Source: Leptodontidium sp. MPI-SDFR-AT-0119 (taxonomy: Eukaryota > Ascomycota > Leotiomycetes > Helotiales > Leptodontidiaceae). From it: a DNA stretch of 64,000 bases. Where the stretch lies: NCBI GenBank assembly GCA_020726505.1, contig JAHLEZ010000001.1:1054001-1118000 (forward strand), written 5' to 3'. The notes beneath the pieces were generated by a model. It ran no database searches. It saw nothing but the letters and a program-made list of their open reading frames with translations, and was not told the origin of the DNA. This document shows positions 58,801-64,000 of the stretch, in pieces. Numbering within the stretch: the first letter of the stretch is position 1; each line of letters opens with the position of its first letter. The position numbers were made by a program, and so were the translations under genes.

Positions 58801-59949
58801 AGCTCTAGGCAGCCCAGAACTCAAATTCTCATGTTGAGGTATGGTATTTGGTTGGAGGACGGTTTCGGGTCTTCGAATAGTACAAACAGGTGAAGTTGAT
58901 GGTGGTTTTCTGAAGAGGAGACGGCAATATAATATCAAGAGTTGAGTCTCTTCCAAGTCGCTTCACGTGCTCCTCTCATGTCGAGGGTGTGGTGAGGGCT
59001 CCACCCGCTTGGAAATAGGAGGATTCTGAGTGGTGAGATGTCGGGCTTCCTGCTCATCAGTCCAATCGCATCCATCCGCTAAGGTTGTATGGAAGTAAGT
59101 ATGTATGGGTTTGTTTGTTTGTTTTGCAGCCCACGCGGACTTTGCTGTCCAACCGTACTGCGCACCTGTTTTTGCTTATTGTGCTCAAGGATGGGAGTAA
59201 TGGGGAAAGTAGCGTCTTTACTTCCTATTTCTTACCCTGTGCCTACCTGGGGACGGCGTACGGAGTCAGATGCGTGACTCGATAGCTTGGGTTATTGGAT
59301 AGCATCGGCCCGTCGCCTTAGAGTCTCTGTGACGTATTGACATCCTGGTGCAAATCCGTGGGGGCAGCAGAAGGGAGTCAAGGGAGGTGAGGTAGACCAG
59401 CCTCAGTTGGGGGACGCCATCTTAGCAGGCTGTAACTGCTGACGAGTGGCAGCGACATGTCATTGCCCTGGTGAATTGTGGTAGTTAAGAATTGCCTAGA
59501 GATTTTGCTGTTCACAACGTGACGGTGCATTCCCATAGCCGCTTTCTCTTGTGGCCAGCATATCGGGAAATCCTCCCTGGTCATTCAGATGAGGCAAAGG
59601 GGGGGATTCTGAACAGGTCAGGATCCATCCCTTTCGATGGTGGGGCATTCTGGGCTACACTAGTGCAGAGGTCTAAGCGAGCGAGCAGTGCTATTATGTC
59701 AGCAGATCTTAGGCATTCTTTCCCGCTGCTTGCGCGCTCGCAATATCCAAACTTCACTTCTCTATCGCCTTTCTTCTTCATTTCCCATGACTAACAATAT
59801 CCACAATAATGCAAGCAACAATACCGTTCCTTAGGACCTCATGCAGTCGCCCAGCCACGTACGCATGCTGTGTCCACTACCAAAGACCGGACCAAGCGAC
59901 CAGGCAGGGAAGATTCTTCAGCATCCTGGGTTCTTGATCACACATAATC
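58801..59949. other. 5' flank of the siderophore synthetase
   Basis: Non-coding apart from short random frames. CCAAT-type pentamers occur on either strand (for example CCAAT near 59062 and ATTGG near 59293), which could serve the CCAAT-binding complex that partners the iron factor HapX, but the pentamer alone is weak evidence. Confidence 0.4.
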
Positions 59950-59958
59950 TTATCAGAT
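59950..59958 (-). promoter_or_regulatory. SreA-type GATA site 1 (ATCTGATAA on the minus strand)
   Basis: Perfect match to ATCWGATAA, the extended GATA motif of the fungal iron-sensing repressor SreA and its orthologues, oriented with the NRPS. About 1.15 kb upstream of the NRPS start. Confidence 0.65.
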
Positions 59959-60136
59959 TCCGAGCCTGAAGCATGTCTCGACCCACCCTGGTTGTTGTCA
60001 CACTGCATTGGCTGCTCCGCTCTGGCGTTCCGATGTCGGTGTATATCCGTCCTGCTCGGCGGACTTGAGACGGAGAATAGCTAGAGATCAAAGAGGGGGG
60101 TGTCCCTGAAATAAGCGGGGGTGACGAGAAGGGACG

Positions 60137-60145
60137 ATCTGATAA
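60137..60145 (+). promoter_or_regulatory. SreA-type GATA site 2 (ATCTGATAA on the plus strand)
   Basis: Second perfect ATCWGATAA match, in the interval shared with the divergent ABC-transporter relic. Confidence 0.65.
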
Positions 60146-60290
60146 CGTTAGAGTTACCTTACTCCGCAGTAAAATAACATTGAGGCTCCTTAGCTTCATC
60201 TGCCGGCAACCACCACAAACAAAGCCTGCAACGCCTCTTTTGCAGACGAGAACTGTCTCAACCAAAAAAGACCCTTAGTCTTCTCTTGGA

Positions 60291-60299
60291 TTATCTGAT
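60291..60299 (-). promoter_or_regulatory. SreA-type GATA site 3 (ATCAGATAA on the minus strand)
   Basis: Third perfect ATCWGATAA match within 350 bases of the other two. Three matches to a 9-base motif in so short a span is well beyond chance expectation. Confidence 0.65.
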
Positions 60300-61130
60300 T
60301 TCTGTGGCACATGAGCGTTATGTGATCTCGCCCTTTGATTAGGGATCTCCATCTCGGGATCACGGTACATTCTTATATTCCAAGTGTGAAGCAATGCCGT
60401 CATTCCAGTTTCGTATCTCGTGTTTTTCGTTTCCTATTGCAGTTCATTTTTGCGTTATTTCTAGTTAAGAGAACTACAGCGTTGCAAGACACACTCAATG
60501 TCAGTAATATTAGCCAAGGATTGGAAGGAAGACCAGTGCCTTCCGGAGAAGCATTGGAAAGTTTTTCGCTGATCCCGGAGCCTTGGGACTTGCGATCTGA
60601 GGCATATCCAAGCAACGAGTGCGATCTCATTGATACTACTGACCTAGAGCCGTTCTAGACCATGTGCTGCTAGGGGCTATACCAAGAAGCGCGCGGTCTT
60701 AGGCTTATAGTAGTGGAGGCAAGATGTTCAATGCCGAACCGTGCTAACACCCCCCGCAAAGAGGCGCTATGCACAGTGACGGTGCATATGCCGTAGATCG
60801 ACACATACCCATGGTTTGTCTTTGGACTCCTGTGGAGTGTCTTTAGAAATCGAGAGCCTCAGAAAGGAAGGTCCTAGGCGAGAAGCCAATGGACTATCAG
60901 CGACTTGTGCTCTTTATTCCAGAAAGTTGCTTCTATCAGACTTTGAGACGACCTTGAGATATGTGCAGGCACAGTACTTTATCTTAACCCAGGGAGACGC
61001 CGTTGAGAAGAATAGCTGTGTTTGACTTGCCCTGGACGTTCCAATGACGCTTTTTGCATCTGAAGAGGATGGGAGATCAAGCAGATGGCGGGTGATGCTG
61101 ACGACTCGCCGTCTTCTACGCAAAGATGGC
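60300..61130. other. unassigned stretch before the ABC-transporter relic
   Basis: Contains short plus-strand frames (60335-60658, 60816-61025) with no recognisable motif. They may be decayed 5' parts of the transporter gene, but no homology can be shown by eye. Confidence 0.35.
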
Positions 61131-64000
61131 ATTGTCAAGAAATCAGGAGCTTCGTATTTCGCACTCTTCCGACCTCTGCGAGATTTGCAATCACGTTTCA
61201 TTCTTGTTTGCGGAATTGTCCTTGCGATTGCTCGAATTTCAAGAAGACTGAGAATTCAGATGGTAAAACAGGGCTTTAGGCCTTGATCAAACATTCTACG
61301 AAACTCAGTGTCCAGATGTAAGTCACGCCGTGGGGTCGAGATTGAAACCAAGCTTACTTGTCGATAGATTACTAGTCGTTTGACAGTCGATGCGCAGACA
61401 GTTCAATCTGGAACGGCAGAGAAAGTGGGGATCTTTCTTCAGTCCGTCAGCTACTTTCTTGTGGCATTCATTGTTGGCTTCAGCCTCAATGTACGTCTCA
61501 CTGGCATATTGTTCGCTGCTGTCATTCCTTCTATGACACTAGTGATCGTTACGGGAACGTCCGTTCTCGGTGCTTTTTCCAAAGCAGCATCAGAAAGTAC
61601 CATTTCAGCTGCGTCAGTTGCAGAAGGGGCTATCAAAGCTGTTCAGGTTGTGCAAGCCTTTGACGCATTCGAATCCTTGACTAGCGACCACCAAAGTGGT
61701 CTCCGAGATGCTATGCGAGCTGGGATGAAGAAGGCGGTTCTGGATTCAGTCGGCTTCAGCATCAAAATGGGAACAACGGTCGGAATTGTCGGTGCTTCAG
61801 ACAGTGGAAAGAGTACAATTGCTGCTTTACTGCTCCGACTCTACGATCCTTCTCAAGGGAACATCACCATAGATAGCCGTTCCATAAAAGACTTCAATCT
61901 CGCAAGCTTTAGACATCAGATCGCTCTTGTTGATCAAGACCCAGCCGTGTTCTCGGGCACCATTTATACCAACATCCTAGATGGTTATAAAGGGCCAGAA
62001 CTCACTATTGACGAGATGCGAGGCAGGTGTATCAAAGCAGCCAAAGCGGCCGATGTTTGGTCTTTCATTGAGCTTCTTCCCTCCTTACTTCTCTTAGCAT
62101 GACACGATCTATGGGAAATCGGACCACTGTCATGATTGCCCATCGACTGGCATCTGTCAAGAATGCTGACAATATCATCGTCATGGGCAAAGGAAAAATT
62201 CTCGAGCAAGGGAATCATGAACTCCTGATGTCCTACGATGATGGAGTCAATGTAGTCGATAGTTTACGGCCGTTCAAACGACCCCGTTTTAGAGATTTTG
62301 AACTAACTAGCGTTTTAGGCCTTAGAAACTAACTTAAGTCCGTTATATAAAGCTCAAAACGAACGGAACGGGGTAGTTCTTAAGAACGGAGTAAATAAAC
62401 TAAGTAAGAAAACATGTGATAAACATGTGATTTTTTTAAGAAAAATATGTAAAGAAATTAAACAAATTTATAAAATAATCATAAAATAAGTTATAAATTA
62501 TATTTATTTAGTTAATTTTCAAATCATACTATAAATTCTTTAATGTTATTAAGAATACATTATAAATTCTAATAATAATATGAATTTTCTTTCTTATTTA
62601 TTATTACTTTAGTTTAATAGTCCGTTCTTGGCAACGAACCCGTTTTGTTATTAGTATTTAAACTAACTAAAGTTTTAACTTATTATAACCAACTGTAGTC
62701 AGTTTATGTATTTTAATAACGAACGGCAGTTAGTGCTAGTTCTTGGCAAAACGGCAAAACTATCGACTACATTGGATGGAGTTTATCGGCAGCTGATTGA
62801 AGCTCAGAAATTGACCTCAGACGATTCAACTGATTACTCGGTTTCGACGAAACATAAATTGGCATTGCATGAAACTCCTGAGTCTGAAGACGAGATTGAG
62901 ACACAGGTAAGGGATTGCATCTCACTATAATCTTGAACAGTATCCTATTTGAGCCGAGGGCCGCATGCCGTCGACGCTTTGGAGACATCTTGTGAGAAAA
63001 GCACTGATGTTTGGTTAGACCTCCAATACTCAAGAATTGTCTTCCGTTGAAGATAAGCAGCTCGGCACGTTCGCTATCCTCAGACGTTGTCTTGCTCTGA
63101 GCCGATCAGGGATCTTCCTTACGGCACTTGCTCTCCTCGGGTCTCTGACCACGGGTGCGTTGATCCTTGGAGAATCCATCGTCTTTGGACACCTTGTCGA
63201 ACTTCTTAACGGGTTCGTACCTTCAGCACAAGTTAACTTCTACTGCCTTATGTTCTTCGTTGTGGCTTTAGCTGCTCTACTTGGGTATGTCACCTCAGGG
63301 TCTTGCTTTGGAATTGTATCGGAGCACTTAGTTTTCCGCACTCGAGACATTTCGCTACGAACCATTCTCCGTCAAGACATGGAGTGGTTTCTCCAACCTG
63401 GCCGATCACCGTCAGCGCTCACTTCAGTCGTCAGCATGGATGCTGGCCATTTAAGTGGTTTGTCGGGTGTCATCATAGGCACTATCGTCGTCTCTGCTCT
63501 GGTCTCTGTTGTTGGCGGAGCAATTCTAGCACATACCATACTTGCTGGATTTGCTCGGATTCGCGTGCTCGCCAGAATGGAAGAGAAGAACCAACATGCA
63601 TACACAGAAGCTGCAGCACTTGCATCTGAGGCTTGTTCGAATATTCGGACCATAGCCGCGCTCGGGACTGAGAAGCTTACTTCAGAGAGATTCTACCTTG
63701 CTGTCGACAAGTACCAAAAACAAACCTTCCGAGGCACCGCTCTCGGGAATTTAATTCTTGCGTTTGCTCTCGCTGTTACGTACGACTTCCTTCTTTCATG
63801 ACGAGAAATATGCTGACAGTTCATAGTTACTTTGTTTATGTATTGGCATATTGGTGGGGCGCCAAACAGGTACGCTCTGGGCAGTACTCGAGTCTACAAT
63901 TCTTCATTGTTCTTCCCGCCATCCTGTTCTCCGCCCAAGCAGCAGGTCAAATATTCAGTCTCGCACCAGACATCCGTCGAGCGAAGGGAGCAGCTTCTCG
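61131..64000 (+). pseudogene. full-size ABC (ABCB/MDR-type) transporter, internally deleted and interrupted; continues past the window
   Basis: Pieces of one exporter appear in order on the plus strand. N-terminal helix 1 (about 61134-61230, SGASYFALFRPLRDLQSRF) passes straight into RISRRLR, skipping the loop and helix 2. A frame change near 61270 restores GLDQTFYETQCPD, then comes a good 50-base intron (61318-61367) and SRLTVDAQTVQSGTAEKVG. At about 61735 the text jumps from TM3 to the first nucleotide-binding domain. Its Walker A reads GASDSGKST, with Asp where Gly is expected. Near 62083 another jump removes the LSGGQ signature and Walker B; the H-loop segment ([11 protein letters not shown]) remains. 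A 527-bp element then splits the linker at 62248-62774. The second transmembrane domain (63040-64000) is better preserved, with a normal intron at 63780-63826 and a probable small gap at HTILAGF. As read, it cannot make a working exporter. Confidence 0.8.
62248..62774. mobile_element. 527-bp non-autonomous hAT-like element inserted in the ABC-transporter relic
   Basis: Terminal inverted repeats CAATGTAGTCGATAGTTT at 62248-62265 and its complement at 62757-62774. The octamer GATGGAGT stands immediately outside both ends (62240-62247 and 62775-62782), an 8-bp target-site duplication characteristic of the hAT superfamily. The interior is AT-rich, has no transposase frame, and carries several short GAACGG/CCGTTC repeats near both ends, reminiscent of hAT subterminal transposase sites. 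Removing the element and one octamer rejoins the transporter frame (DDG-VYRQLIEAQKL). Confidence 0.9.

Noticed and set aside
44427..58893. Many plus-strand frames of 60-200 codons opposite the NRPS
   Set aside because: They are shadows of the long minus-strand coding frame, with no motifs or splice support of their own.
60335..60658. Small gene with an N-terminal hydrophobic stretch in the iron-regulated interval
   Set aside because: No family resemblance and no splice-supported continuation; it may be chance or decayed transporter sequence, so it is not called as a CDS.

Overview
The window looks like nuclear DNA of a filamentous ascomycete (Pezizomycotina, plausibly a leotiomycete; the class is an inference). 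The genes carry short introns of about 45-90 bases with GT-AG borders and CTAAC/CTGAC-like branch sites. The gene set is typically fungal: HET-domain protein, APSES cell-cycle factor, DUF1996 protein, L-amino acid oxidase, PTH11-like rhodopsin-domain protein and a ferrichrome-type peptide synthetase. No tRNA, rRNA or CRISPR array was recognised.

Layout. 0-3 kb: a frameshifted short-chain dehydrogenase running off the left edge, then a rhodopsin-domain membrane protein with two in-frame stops. 4-5 kb: a secreted cysteine-rich repeat protein. 6.5-14.4 kb: a housekeeping block of SCC2/Mis4 cohesin loader, RNA polymerase I subunit RPA12 and deoxyhypusine hydroxylase. 16.4-17.2 kb: an unassigned two-exon gene. 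17.5-18.45 kb: two non-autonomous TA-flanked inverted-repeat elements placed head to tail on a shared TA. 18.7-20.2 kb: an L-fucose-permease-like transporter. 22.2-24.3 kb: a decayed L-amino acid oxidase. 25.4-28.2 kb: a small secreted 8-cysteine protein and a DUF1996 protein. 28.9-31.6 kb: an APSES/ankyrin factor. 32.5-34.4 kb: a flavin amine oxidase. 35.5-38.6 kb: a HET protein and an NAD-dependent epimerase. 38.6-41.4 kb: an AT-rich repeat zone with a solo LTR-like element (5-bp target duplication) and an 18-bp minisatellite. 41.4-43 kb: an ABM-like protein and a dehydrogenase fragment. 44.1-58.8 kb: one giant NRPS. 61-64 kb: an ABC-transporter relic.

The most coherent system is the iron block at the right. 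The NRPS has module order A-T-C, A-T-C, T-C, A-T-C, T-C, T-C. The three A domains and the closing T-C-T-C are what is expected of ferrichrome/ferricrocin synthetases (SidC/NPS2 type). Its upstream region, shared with a divergent ABC transporter, holds three perfect ATCWGATAA motifs, the known target of the fungal iron repressor SreA. The transporter is dead: it has lost several internal segments, has a frameshift, and is split by a 527-bp hAT-like element with an 8-bp target duplication. The synthetase reads open from start to stop. The window thus mixes intact conserved genes with at least five decaying accessory genes and four small mobile elements whose target duplications can be read directly.
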